The notes beneath the pieces were generated by a model that was not told where the DNA came from, did no database searches, and saw only the letters and a list, made by a program, of their open reading frames with translations. Made by a program: the position numbers and the translations under genes. 64,000 bases of DNA from Volutella citrinella (lineage: Eukaryota > Ascomycota > Sordariomycetes > Hypocreales > Nectriaceae), in NCBI GenBank assembly GCA_034401135.1, contig JAWZSP010000001.1, positions 868,001-932,000 on the forward strand. Reading direction: 5' to 3'. How positions within the stretch are numbered: the first letter of the stretch is position 1; each line of letters starts with the position of its first letter. Below, piece by piece: positions 1-11,641 of the stretch.

Positions 1-1313
1 AAATGTTTTACGAAGCTCGTCAATTCTTCCAAGGGCAAGCGAGCGCCTCTTCTTTTTTTTCTGGACCCTGGCTTGTCTTGTGTCCCGTCCAGGCACCCGC
101 CGCCATGTGTCGATCAACGGTGGTGGCCGAGCAAACAAAGAAGGTTGGCGCACCAAATCGTCCCCCCTTGCATTAGTGAGACGGCTGCCCGCTTTCTTGA
201 ATTGCCTCCTGCTGCCAGAAACCTGGAGTTTGGGGCGGGCTTCCCATGGTGCGTTCCGCCACCGAGCGCGCATTGAGAGGGGATGGGATGGGCGGATGGG
301 CCGGCTTTTGGCCACCGCCGCTTCTCCGCATCGGATGGCGGGGTTGAAGCAAGATGGATGGATAACTGGAGAGGCAAGATTTCTGTCCCATCTCCATCTC
401 GCTGCGCTGGACGGGCTTCGGGAAACCCTGCACCGAAGGAACGGCTCGCGAATAGGGTGGCTTCCTGGTGCCCCGAGGTGGGAAAAGCGTGGCGCTCTAT
501 CGTCATCCCGGGCCCTTTATCCACCCAACCCCGCCATATTCTGCATCTCGGCCCTCTTCGACTGGACTAGCCAGGGCCTCCGCTCCCTCCACCTCTCAGA
601 CTAAAGAAAAGCCGGTCCTCTTTTGGCTGTCCACTGGCTCCGACAGAGTGGATGTTCCGGAGGCGTTATGGAGACTGTCCAGGCAGCGGCGGACGTCAAA
701 AGTTCAAAACATTGCCATGCCCCTGGAGCATACCCAGATGGTCCATACCTCGGCCGAGATTGGTCTGGGCCCTTTCCCCCGGTTGACTCGCTTTGCAGCC
801 CCAGACGACCGGTCTCTTCACGAATACTGATTGGCTCCCGACGTTGTCTTACCTGTCCAACCATGGGGAGCGCTGGAATCTATAGGATGACCAACTCGCC
901 GTCTCGGCCGTTCTAGGACTATCGCTGTGGCACAGTCTCAGATGCCATGTCCATCTCTCGTCCACCGTCGCAAGTTTGAAGACTTGCTATTACGCAGAGC
1001 CGCACCTGGTGTCACACAGATCCTGCTTCGGTCTTTAATACTTCTTTTCTCCCCTGTTTTGGCTTTCCTGAGGCACGCTAGCACCCGAGACGAACACCTT
1101 TCGAGGTGGTTCCTGAGTGCCTGTGTGCCCAGAGTGCTGGCACCGTATTCGCCAGTCGCGCTGGCCAGTGCGACTCTGTAAGTGCCCTCTCATCTGTGCA
1201 ACCAGTATCATCCCGGGAGTTTTTATTGCTGCCTGCCCACAAAGCACAGGGAAGGGGGAAAGGAGAGGAGCACAACCAGCACACACTCCCGCTCTTCAAG
1301 CTCTCCGCTCCCT

Positions 1314-1327
1314 GGGGGGGGGGGGGG
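1314..1327. repeat. poly-G run (14 G)
   Basis: Fourteen consecutive G residues, flanked by CCT and CTC. It is a simple mononucleotide tract, prone to length variation and sequencing error. No gene depends on it. Confidence 0.95.
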
Positions 1328-1935
1328 CTCCGCCAGCCTTTGACGTACCGAGATTTGGCTACGGAGCAGCCCTAGGATCCGGGTTTGTGGCAACCCTCGC
1401 TCGCTCATTGTGTGCCAGGGCTAGGGCTAGCAATGGGTCCGCTGGAGAAGGGAGAAATCCTGGAGCCGGCGCTTGGGCTTTTGCGGACATGGAAGTCGGA
1501 ACGGGAAGATTAAATGGATTATGGAGCGCAAATGCCCGTCAGCTGCAGGACCAGGATGAAGCCAGGGCAGGGGTAGGCATTGAGGCCTTCCAAGCTTCTG
1601 GCCGGGGCCCCTGAACCCGCGTGTCTGTCCCAGAAGACGGTCACTGAGGTTAGCGGCCGTCCCGCAGCGCACCGGGGCCTTGATGCAGCACTATCCATGA
1701 TGGCAGCGGCGACAAGTCCCCATAAAACCAGTGAGAAGGCTGCCCATCACGGGCGCGGGGAGTGTCTGCGTGGAGCCCATTCATCAAGGCTAGGACTGGC
1801 GACCTTTCTGTGGATTCGCGGGCGGCGGTCCGTCGTCCGTGTATGGATCATTGATTTGGTGAGAATCCACCTTGATTGACAGTTGACTGACGTATTGGCT
1901 GCGTCGTCCTGGGCTGCTTTGTTTTTCAGCAGCCA

Positions 1936-1943
1936 TATATAAA
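1936..1943 (+). promoter_or_regulatory. isolated TATA-like box
   Basis: A good TATATAAA stands alone in the gene-poor tract. The next ATG on this strand is at 1985 and opens a 113-codon frame with no recognisable content. I record it only because it is a strong match; it may be chance or the promoter of an unseen transcript. Confidence 0.25.
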
Positions 1944-4900
1944 CACCCACTGCAGCACGAGGCTGCATCCGCACTGGAAGGGAGATGGGTTGGCGTGTAC
2001 TTGTAACTGGAGATGGATGGCCTGGTGGTGTCCGCACAAATTCTTGCAAGACAAGTCGGGCCAGCATCAAGCGGATCCGAGTACATTTCTCATCCCTAGA
2101 AGACGAAAGGAACCCACTGCCACATGCCTTCCATTCACCCAGTGATGTAATAGTAGGACAGACTCCATCGTCCCAGGCGGGTGGTGATGCGTTGCGGTGT
2201 CCGCCCTGCACAGTACAGTGCACGCACAGTCCAAGCCAGGCGCCACACACACCCAGATTTAGGCGCTCGGTCTGGGATCCCCTTCACCTTGGTCTCCTTC
2301 CACCATGTCACAGGCCCCGAGATTAAGGCTACGCCTATGGGTCGAGGCGGTTTCGCACACGCCCCCCTCTTCCCCCCGACCGCAAGCCGTAATTAATTAA
2401 TGAGATGAGCTTTTCCAGCCCAACCTGATGCCGTGATTTTGCCTTCGGCCCAATCTTCGGAATCTCGCTTTATTAATCAAGATTACAGATGGCGACTGGC
2501 ACCGCTATGACTCGAATGATGTCTGCCTATGGGCGTGCTCAAAGAATGATGCTGCCTTGTAGTCGTCTGTTCAGGCCTGACGCAGCAGACGAGGAAAGGG
2601 TGCGTGCTGCGGCATAAGCATGCTTTGCAAAGCCTCCCACTCCAGTCCGGTCCGTGATGACCAACAGTCCAATACCCATGGGTGGAACAAGGAGCATGCA
2701 ACGAGTTGCGCATAGGTCCGTTGGGCTGCAGTTGAAGCGAAGCCAGGGGACGCCCCAGCAGCGCACAAGATTTTTGGTGTTTGAACAAGTCAAAAATTGT
2801 AGAGAAAAAATTGGTGTGACATTGCGCCGCACACAGGTCTGTCGTGCTGCTGTCTGTGCAACCATGCCAGGCAATTATTAGGCCTGGCCAGGGCCAAGAA
2901 TAACAGCCACAGCCACACTCGCACCCGGCCCCCAGCTTAACACATCTGCTATGAGGACGCTGCTGTCTCTCCCCAGCTGGCCGCACGCCTCCCGGGGCTC
3001 TCGGCGCACCCCTTTCGGCGCACACCCTCTGTTCCTTCCGTGCTGGGCCGCCGGGTCTCTTGTTGTTGGCCCTGCCTTGTCGTCCGTCCCAGGCTTGTTT
3101 ATTGCAAATCCGCCGTCGGATCCATTGATTCCATTCCCATCCTCCGTGCCCATGAACCGTCCCCAACTCCATGCGCACCCCAGCTGGCCCCTAGCCTTGT
3201 TTACGCCCTGGTCTGCGGCACGCCAACAATCGCAACAATGCGACACAGTATCAAGTGTCGGCGGCTTCTCACCTGCAAATTTTTTCATCGAGACAGATCT
3301 GCTTGTATTTTTTTTTTTTTCTTTTCCTGCGAACGCTTTTTGTGCCACCGCCTGGAGGGGCTGCTCATCAAAACTCGACGCTCCTTGCGCAAGCCTCGTG
3401 GTTGCTCTAATTTCATTGAGCGGCACGCCCTCCTCTACCACGTAGAACGTTGCTTCTCGGCCGATACGCCTGCGCTGTACCATCAGCAGTAGCGCCAAAC
3501 AGACAACGCGCCGCCATGCCTTGACTGTGGGCGCTTCTGTTCAGCAGGCCGAGATGTGACTCACAGGACGAAGCCATCGTCGCCTGCCGGCGTCCTGCTG
3601 GCTGTGCTGTCATGGTGTTAGCTGCACCTAGACGTATCGTCTCCCAACGAACCCTCCCCTCTTCTGTATTGATGTCCAAGCAAACCGCCCGCCCCGGCTT
3701 GTCGGGCCCGCCTGGGACCAGATCCTGGCAGCCTATTGGCAACGGTGGCTCTTACACCACACCCCCAGATGCACACAGCCTGCTGGACACGTCGATATGC
3801 ACACTCACCGGCCAGCAGGCCATTCAACAATGGCACCGCCCAAGAGGCCACATCTAGGCGTGCAGTTATTGACGTCTTGAAGCTACTGTACTCGTACATT
3901 AGCTACCTTTTGCCCAAGGTATCGAGCCCTGCAACAACAGGCGGTCTCCAAAGTTGGCCGCGAGCCGGTTCCACACGCCCTCATCGCGCCCCGGGGAGTC
4001 TTGCCGTGGCCTCGACCTCGTCGACCCTGGTGCAGGAAGCAAGCTACGATGCCGCATATTACCCCAGCGGCAGTCGTCTATTCGCTGCACTCACCGAGGA
4101 ATTGAGAAACACCAAGCCGCCGGTCGTCACTGCCCCTCCAAAAGGAGGGCCCTTGAAAACGGCCGCTCTAGGCTCCCTCCGTAGGCCTGCCAACGCGACG
4201 AGTCGACAACTCGACACCTCTCACCGACTCTTCCATCGGGTGCCAGCTGCTCGGTTGCTTGCCCAGGATGGATCTGCCCTCGTGGGTCACCATGTTTCGG
4301 CACAAACTTTTGAATTTGAATACAGCGGTATGTGGGCGACAGGCATCGGAGGGCTCAGATACCCCCATCGGAGCTCTAGCAAACATTACGGACGGGTCGG
4401 GAGCGCATTTGCACTACCGAGTAAACGGGCGCGAGAACATCACAAAATACAAACAAGTGACACATGCAAGGACAACTTTCGATAATATTGGCGCCGCACG
4501 ATTCACGTTCCGCCTTTCTGATGTGCAGGGAAGACCTGGGCTGGTGGACGTCCGCGGCTATGTCACGAACCAGAAGATACGAGGCTACGTCTTCTGTGCT
4601 CTGAGCAGGTCACACACAGAATCCTGTTTTGATATTGCCAAAAGTGCCAGCAATCAACATGCCTTGCACTGCGGGCCGGGAAGGGGCACGCAGAAGCAAG
4701 GCGCGTAACCCAAGGTGCCAGGGATATCATAATGCACTGTCCCTTAGGCTATAGCGGATTCGACCTGTCGCGGTAGGCCCCAGGATGGCACGGGTAAGCC
4801 ACCGCACCGTAGCGGCAGGGCGCCAGCTAACATGCTGCAGGCAGGGGATCACTGCATCCGGATTCCTTTGGTGTTGCTTTTTCACACAACTACCAGGTTG

Positions 4901-6015
4901 GCATTTTTACCTTCCCAACAGCCGAAAGAGCATTGTCAAAAAAAAAAACGTCCCGCAGTGAGGGGCACAGGCTATCCGGTAATCGCCTGGGTATCCTTCG
5001 TTGACACCCCAGCAAGGGCGGGGGGTAAAGTGTCGGCATGGCCCTCATGGCGGAGCTGGATTCGACGTGATAATACGGAGCAGGCGCGAAGCGGAGGAGT
5101 AAGGCTCCGCCTACATCCAGCACAAGTCGGTGACAGAGGGAGATGCCCCATCGAAGCAAGATTCTGTTCATCTAGATGGTCAGTTGCCAAACTCATCAGC
5201 CCCGTGCCCGCCGTAAGAGTCATCGCCTGGAACAAACCCCTCCTGTTCGGGCGCGTTTATGCCCAGTCGTGATCGTCTTAGAGGTGGTCTAGGAGTGCGT
5301 GGACCAGTTGTGTGCTCGACCACAGAGTCGGCTGCCAACGCCAAGGAGGTGGCCGACAGAGTGCTCGGAGGGCCCAGATGCGTCATCTGCACCTCGGGAG
5401 CCAAACCGACTTGCCCCGTTACGCTTACTTAGCTCGTGGTGGGAGCACGACCTGTTGTTCGGTGTGTGAGATCCCGGGTTGCACAAATGTCTTCCCCGAG
5501 CCGCGGCCCAATGGCAGGCCATGTCCTTGTCAGACAGGGGTGGCTCAGGGTTCGACCAGGGGGCTTGAATCGCCTTGATTGCTTTGTGAAGCAAGGGCAG
5601 GGGAGAGGAGAAAAAAAAAAGTTCTAATCCCAAGACAAGACCAGCTCCCTTGCGACGAGGAGAAAAAAATCATGTCCACCCGTCGCACAAGGAGAGGCAG
5701 CCAGGAAACGCGTGTCTCGCATCCAACTCGCCCTCGCTTGGTTCCCGACGCGGTGGGATGGAGGGCGCGCACGCCTTGGACGTCGTCATCACGAGCTCCA
5801 CGCATGTAATTTGCGTTCGCAACGTTCTACTACAGCTGCAGAAAACGCCTCTGTCAACACAGCCGCGCAGAAGCCGTCTAGGGGATGCATACGCAGGGAA
5901 TAATACTGCCAAGCTTTCCCTTTTCAACAGCGCGGCCTTAGGGATGCGGTATGCATAGCCGAGGGCCATGGGCTCTCTATTTTTTTATTTTTTTGCAATT
6001 GTCCACGGCCAATCT

Positions 6016-6036
6016 TGTGTGCGTGTGTGTGTGTGC
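6016..6036. repeat. TG dinucleotide repeat
   Basis: Short (TG)n tract interrupted by two C bases, in non-coding DNA. A simple microsatellite. Confidence 0.9.
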
Positions 6037-8925
6037 GTTTGTGGCCTGGACATGCATCCGATGCACGGTCGTTTGGTGCGCCACGATGGGCCGTGCATCC
6101 TGTGGCGGTGCATTCGGCCACGTGATAACTCCACTCGGCCGGGTCCGCCACCGGCCTCCGGGATCTTGGGGATCCACTACCGGCGTGCCGTCGGCGCATG
6201 TGATCCGCTGTGCGTCATGAATTCCCGGTTTTTTAGTCGCGCATCTCGCATGTTCCAACAATCGCCATCTCGGTCAATGCCCTCCTATTGCTCAGGTTGT
6301 CAATGATTCCATAGCTCCGCCTTCCTTCTAGGAGGCCTCTGCGTGGAAACCTGCCTTTGTCGATGACTAATTACTCCTCACATTGAGAACCGACCAGCCA
6401 CCTGGCGCACGTTTACCACCACTACTCCTACATCCGCCACCTTAACTCCGGTCATTGCGCCGCTCGTCAGTTCGACTCATCCTGGCAGATGACCTGAGGC
6501 TCAAAGAATAACACTGTCGCCCCTTGGCCGCGTGGTGCCTTGGCTCCTGAGGCATGAGTCACATGGCGGGTTTGGTCGTGCACAAGTTCACGCTGTGATT
6601 CGGCGGTTTCAGCAGCATCGCCACCGTCGTTCAGGTCGTATCTGTTACGGGCATCCAATGCCCGATGCTGAAGACATCATTGCCTCCCATCGCGATGGAC
6701 CTCGCCCGACAATCCCGCACGGCGCCCTCCCCCTTGGTTCTCCTTATCGAGTCGTCCACTCCCAGGCAGACCACGACGACGTGGCCCGAGCAGGCAGCAG
6801 CAGAAGTCACCGAGCGCGCGAATTAAAAAAACATCCTGGCCATCTCCCTAGTGGTTGTTAGCCAATCCACGACGCACGAAACGCGCTCCAAGTCAGTGAT
6901 GATGCGCGACGAGACGCGAGGATTGGACAGCTGCTCTCAGCTTCACATGGTCTCGCCGCAATTCGAAGCCTGGGGTTGACCCGAGAGTCCGGATCCCAAT
7001 CCCCCCGCCCCCCCAATTCCTCAAACGAGCCAATCCCCAGCGCAAAAGCACAGGCTAGAGACAGCCTCACTCCTTGCAGAGTCATGATAGTCATCTGCTT
7101 GCTGACGTCCAGCACACCGGCGGCGACAGGTGTGGCTGGACGTTGCCGTCGGCGAGCCGGACGTGTCATCCGTGGAGAATCGAGAGCAACGGATGATACT
7201 GACACGCCCTCTAAGGAAAGTACCAGCGTGAATGGGGTCTCGATTCTGGTTTTCTTTTGCCCAGTGTCACAACAGGATAGAACCTCGCACTGGGTAGTTT
7301 GGGAATCGCGAGCGTCAAGAGACGGAGAGGCTTCGGCTCCCAGATACAGCTCAAGAAAATCGCCAATGGCCTTGTAGCACAGGCGCAACGCGTAGTCAGA
7401 TGATTTCTTGTGACTCTACGTGGATATATTTAGCAAAAGTTGACGACGCATGACAGTCAAACGCAGCTCTCCCCGAGGAAGGGCCCGGGTGCCTGCTTTG
7501 AAACAAGCTCCTGCCTGGTAGCAACCTGGCGCAGCAGTCAGGCATTCATGGGAGAGGCCGCCTAAAAAGATTTGCCTGGATTCCAAGTTCGACAAAGAGC
7601 CCAGGTGTTAAAAAAAAAAGAAAAAAAAGCCCATGCCAGATTCAGTGAGTTAGTTGCCGATGGTGGCATATGGTAGCAATGCCGACGAAGTTGTCCAATT
7701 AATTATCTATCGACTCACCAACCACACAATCACGACAGACCAAAGATTTTGCACAGCAGCAAAAGTAAATAAATCGACTGAACAGTTTTCCTACAAAGCA
7801 TTTATATCTGCCTTTAAAATGGCCATCCTATTATTGTTCCTCAAATCCAGGGTAGGTCACCCAGCAACCGCCCAACGCTGACCTCCCGCCTGAGCAGAGT
7901 CCAAGAAAAGTTAACGAAGGTAATTACCAAGCTTCGGGAGCAAATAACGGGGCACTGTATCCATAGATGGTTCTAGAGAATACAAGCACATCAAGGTCCC
8001 CTAACAATTGTTTCAAGCCCGAGCTCCGCAGGACCTTGGGGTACTCGATCAACCCCAGAGTTTAAACAACATTTCTGGGGTCGCTGGGCACCTGGCGGGT
8101 GCCCGCGGGGCTTCGGTGCCCCAAAAGGCTCCCCACCCAGGTTACAATGGTGTCTTGCTTCAAATGAATGAATGAAAAGATAAAATATATGTACACTATA
8201 CAGACAAAAAATCCACTGTCTACCCTTAAGTCCATTTTTTTTCCAGATAGTAATGTAACGGTACTTCTGGATAGCTCCAAGGGCAACTCTCCTGGCTTCC
8301 GATCCGGATGCACAAGATTGGCCTCCCCGCCGCATGCGCTTTGGTTGCATCTACCTATCTGGGCCTCCCCGGAAGAGAGAAACGAAATAGGTGCCTCTGG
8401 TCGGGGTGGCATGGGGCGCTCTAAGTAGTAAGCATGCTGGAGGTCGCTTAATATCAGCATCCTTCATTTGAGCCATTGCTTCCTCCATCTCCACGCCAGA
8501 AGAATAATACATCATCAATGAGTGTCTAGGTGTCCGTGATGCGCCTCCTTGGCCTGTTAGTCGGGATGTGTGTCCACTCCATAGAAACAAGTATGAATCG
8601 GAAGAGTTGCGTGTTGAGGTCAAGACTGCTTCGTGCCTGCCCAATCGATCAGTCCCAGGAACGAGGGAAAGAGGCTCCCCAATGGTGCCATTGATGGTCA
8701 ATGTACAGGAGCCTCCTGTTCGAGAGTGACAAGGCCACTTTCTCGAATTGACATGTATCAATCGCACATGCATCGACAATGCTTCGACCTCCCCACGAGG
8801 GCATACGTAACCAGGCCACAGGGGTATCTCGGAGAAACGCTATGTGAAAGGGCACCCCTTTGTCACCTACGATATGGGCTGCTTATGGTTCACACCCGTC
8901 GATGAGGCTGCTCGTAGAGCTCCAA

Positions 8926-9190
8926 ACACAACACAGAAAGGTGCCTACGAGGCAGCAGAGAAAAAAACTTGGCATGCACCGGAGAAAGATCAGCATCTCT
9001 ACATGCGCCGGAGAAAGATACAACATCTCCAGATGCAGCGGAGATAGATGAAAACTCTCCAGATGCAGCAGAGAAAGAGGCCATGGATGGCACGCAGCAG
9101 AGGGGAAAACTCTCTAAATGCAGCGGAGAAAGGTGCCATTGATCCAGCAGAGAAAAATTCCCCAAAGGCAACGGAGAAAGGTGCTCCTGA
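8926..9190 (+). repeat. degenerate 24-30 bp minisatellite, about 9-10 units
   Basis: Tandem units end in variants of GCAGCGGAGAAAG, are separated by 11-17 variable bases and repeat every 24, 27, 28, 29 or 30 nt. In the clearest copies (about 9015-9090) the plus strand reads as a coding-like repeat with the core SPDAAE, but units of 28 and 29 nt throw it out of frame and stops follow. The array ends a few bases before a TATA-like box and about 90 nt before the start codon of the zinc-cluster-like gene. It may be a decayed coding repeat or a promoter-proximal minisatellite; either is inference. Confidence 0.75.
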
Positions 9191-9196
9191 ACTGGG

Positions 9197-9204
9197 CATA
9201 AAAG
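9197..9204 (+). promoter_or_regulatory. TATA-like box of the zinc-cluster-like gene
   Basis: CATAAAAG lies 79 nt before the ATG at 9283, a usual distance for a fungal core promoter, and immediately follows the tandem repeat array. Confidence 0.5.
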
Positions 9205-9282
9205 GAGGCGTCGCCCTCTGCTGAATCCGAAGAACAACACATTCTTGACATTCCCAGAATAATTTCAACCAAGTCTTCAAAA

Positions 9283-9832
9283 ATGGACTCTCAAGAAAAC
9301 ACCGGTAAGTGCCCTTCTCACCTTGCCATGCTCATCATCTAACGATGCTACAGGAACAAACAGCAATGCCAGGGCGAAGCGACCAGTAACCCAAGGTCGA
9401 TCTGGCCGAACGTCGTATTGGCATTGTGACCAATGCGACAAGACTATCAGCCCCAAATACAAGGCTGACCACGAAAAGGTCCACCTGCTGATGGAGGGTG
9501 GCCGCGGAGTCGAGGCTGAATGGGCATGCAGCAGGTGCGAGAATGCAGGCCGCCCATGCATCGTGGCCCGTAACCCAAGTGAGCAGGGAATGCGGACTCT
9601 TCGCTGCTGCCACTGCTTGAAGAACCACGAACACTGTTCGTTTGCTGCCCTGTTCCGTGACGTCAGGGCCCAAGACTTTGACGCATTTCCGTTCTGGATG
9701 CGTCGACCAACTGGCCAACCGGAGACTGGCCAACAGACTGGCCAACCGGCTGCCCCCCCGTCTCAAACGGACGCTTCGGGGGAACCTTCGTCTCAGTCCC
9801 CCGAACATTTAAGAGGCAACCCAGTGAGGTAA
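9283..9832 (+). CDS. small C2H2 plus Zn2Cys6-like zinc-binding protein (166 aa)
   Basis: Two exons, 9283-9304 and 9354-9832. The 49-nt intron starts GTAAGT and ends ACAG, and the frame is continuous across it (7 codons plus one base). Residues 32-51 form a C2H2-like finger, C-x2-C-x11-H-x3-H (C32, C35, H47, H51). Residues 66-102 contain two C-x2-C-x6-C half-sites (C66/C69/C76 and C92/C95/C102) separated by 15 residues. That is the arrangement of a fungal Zn2Cys6 binuclear cluster with a rather long middle loop. The tail (127-166) has TGQ-type repeats and Ser/Pro/Gln. A Lys/Arg-rich patch precedes the fingers. A DNA- or protein-binding nuclear role is inferred from the cysteine spacing; no middle-homology or catalytic domain is present. 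I do not recognise a named family. It sits alone between repeats and gene debris, suggesting accessory DNA. The stop is preceded by GTGAGG, so a further 3' exon cannot be excluded. Confidence 0.7.
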
Positions 9833-10085
9833 AAACACTCTTGCTGGTCGTATATGGGCTGGGAGTAGGGACAGTGTGTTGTTTCGGATGCCATATGCTT
9901 ATTCACTGCGCGTTTTGTTGCTCCATTCATACGCTGGGGGCTTTATTTCTGTTTTTATTGGGCATTTCATTTCACGATTATGGGAGTTTCGCACTTGTTT
10001 TTTTTTCTTCCTTTTCTTTTCTTTTCTTTTTTGCAGTTACGTGTTGGTTCATTTTCGGGTCATGGATATCCCTCTTGTTTTTTGG

Positions 10086-10740
10086 ACACAGAAGCTTGAT
10101 GGATAAGGAAGCAATTGAGAAGGTCTGAAGAAGGATATCCTTTCCAAGATCAGGAACGACAACAAAGATTGGTTGAAGAAGCTGGTGGAAGTTGCGAAGA
10201 AGCTGCATCTGCCACTTTGTCAACCCAACGACCTCGAGATGCCGCAACCAATCAACGTTCCCTTTATCTCCGAAAAGGGCCTTCTCTGAGAGAATCCAAT
10301 CAACTTCAAGCTGCCAGCCAAAAGCCCGAACTCACAAGACATCCCAACCAACAATGAGGTACTACCCGACGGTGTGCCAATACGCCTCTTGAAATTTGGA
10401 TATCGCTGGATGGATAAGGAAGCCAGTAAGGAGGCTAAGGAGAGCATCAGGCCGAACCCTCGAGATATCCCATCAGCTCACCACAATCTATCCGATAAAG
10501 AACTTATTTCTCTCCTCAACTTCGGCTATGATCTTCTTGGAGACATAAAGGAGATGGCGATAGAGAGTATCAAGTTCTTAGAATTAGGACGGTAAGGCTG
10601 AGAGGATATCCTGTTCAGGATCAGGAACGACAATGAGGATTGGCTGAAGAAGACGGTGGAGGTTGCGAAGAAGCTGCAGCAGAAGGCACACAAACAAGCA
10701 ACAATAGGGATACACTGTTGGCTCCTTTTTTCTTGTAAAT
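10086..10740 (+). pseudogene. decayed gene encoding an internally repeated, Lys-rich helical protein
   Basis: One frame from about 10124 to 10595 is open except for a single TGA at about 10287-10289, and encodes amphipathic Lys/Glu-rich sequence. Two internal protein repeats share the pattern LLxFGYx...KExAxESI (around 10380-10450 and 10520-10580). At DNA level, about 90 nt at 10115-10205 recur at about 10595-10687 with high identity, both encoding RIRNDN-type sequence followed by WLKK and VEVAKKL. The first copy is preceded by a frameshifted MDKEA segment and the second is out of frame with the main frame. A candidate intron at 10735-10800 would create a stop if joined. No family recognised. 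Best read as a relic; an intron-rich functional gene is less likely. Upstream, 9980-10036 is a long pyrimidine tract ending in TTTTTTGCAG. Confidence 0.5.
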
Positions 10741-10800
10741 ATTAGTTGTCTTATCCATTTAATAATTACTCTATTGACCCATTCATTCATTAATTGGCAG

Positions 10801-11641
10801 GAGCAAAGACGCTCAATGTTTACCTTCACAACTCATCGGTTTCTTTCAGTGCCGTGCATGTCCCTGGGAACAGTAACACAGAAATCCAGGCCAGGTTTAC
10901 TTGGGGCGTGGTGTCATTGTCAATCTCCTTGAGACACTATTAGGCCAGAGACTCATGGAAGTGTGCCGTTGGCAAGGTGTCCAATATCGAAGTTGGGTCC
11001 GTCGGCCCATCGCGGAACCGCGGAAGTCGGTGCGTGGTAAATGTTACGATGACACGTCGGAAGCTGGATCAGACCACGATTGCTTGGCCAAACATTTGGG
11101 CGGGAATTACCAGGGGAGTGGTTTCACCATGGAACTCGCATGACGAAACTGACATCATGGAAGCTGCTGTCACATGGGATCGAGCTGAACCTATCGTGAA
11201 CAGGCTTTGCGAGGCTTCCTACGTTGGCGCAGATGCTCACTATCCCATGCGCACTTACACATCCCATTGGGGCGTGGCAAGCGCCGGAAGGCGGCCGAAG
11301 CCGGGTCCAGTGGCCAACCCCTGGTCAGCAGATCATCGCAGGCTGTTCAGCGACTTGAGGCCTGCCGAGGCCCCGCCGCTATCGACGCAACTCGCATCTC
11401 ACGTTTTCTCGGCTAGCCGACGGCTGTGGCATGTTCGGTCTGGCGTCTGGGAGCTTGGCCGTTCGGTGACTGGCGGTGGGTGTTACTGGGGAACACTGGT
11501 TATGCTTAAAAGCCCCTCCACAACCCCACCGACCAGCAACGTTCCTCGGTTGCCACCTTCGTCAGCTATTTGGAAACGGCTTTCGGCAAAGCGACTTGAA
11601 TTACACTCACATTCATCCACCCACAGTACGCGTTCTCCATC
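10801..11641 (+). other. uncertain region, possibly more gene debris
   Basis: After the AG at 10799-10800 a frame reads about 36 codons (from ALNVYL-like sequence) to a TAG near 10940, then continues open from 10977 to 11693 in the same frame. Composition before about 11200 looks protein-like, later it does not. No family recognised. It could be the degenerate 3' part of the neighbouring relic. The last part is the promoter and leader of the TANGO2-family gene. Confidence 0.25.

Larger units (their letters stand above)
1..8925. other. gene-poor region, no supportable gene
   Basis: I find no protein here with a recognisable motif, credible splice structure or fungal-like codon usage. Many frames stay open for 60-230 codons on both strands, but most begin at non-ATG codons, overlap antisense frames of equal length and have Cys/His/Arg/Trp-rich composition typical of GC-rich non-coding DNA. 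Visible structure is limited to a 14-G run (1314-1327), an isolated TATA-like box (1936-1943), a TG repeat (6016-6036) and A-rich patches near 7609-7628. The region may be a long intergenic or accessory tract; genes made only of short exons could be missed by eye. Confidence 0.5.

Noticed and set aside
1314..1327. Poly-G tract as a G-quadruplex element
   Set aside because: A single mononucleotide run in gene-poor DNA, more likely a simple or error-prone tract.
2483..3178. Minus-strand frame of 231 codons
   Set aside because: Starts at a non-ATG codon, Cys/His/Trp-rich, overlaps equal frames on the other strand, no motif.
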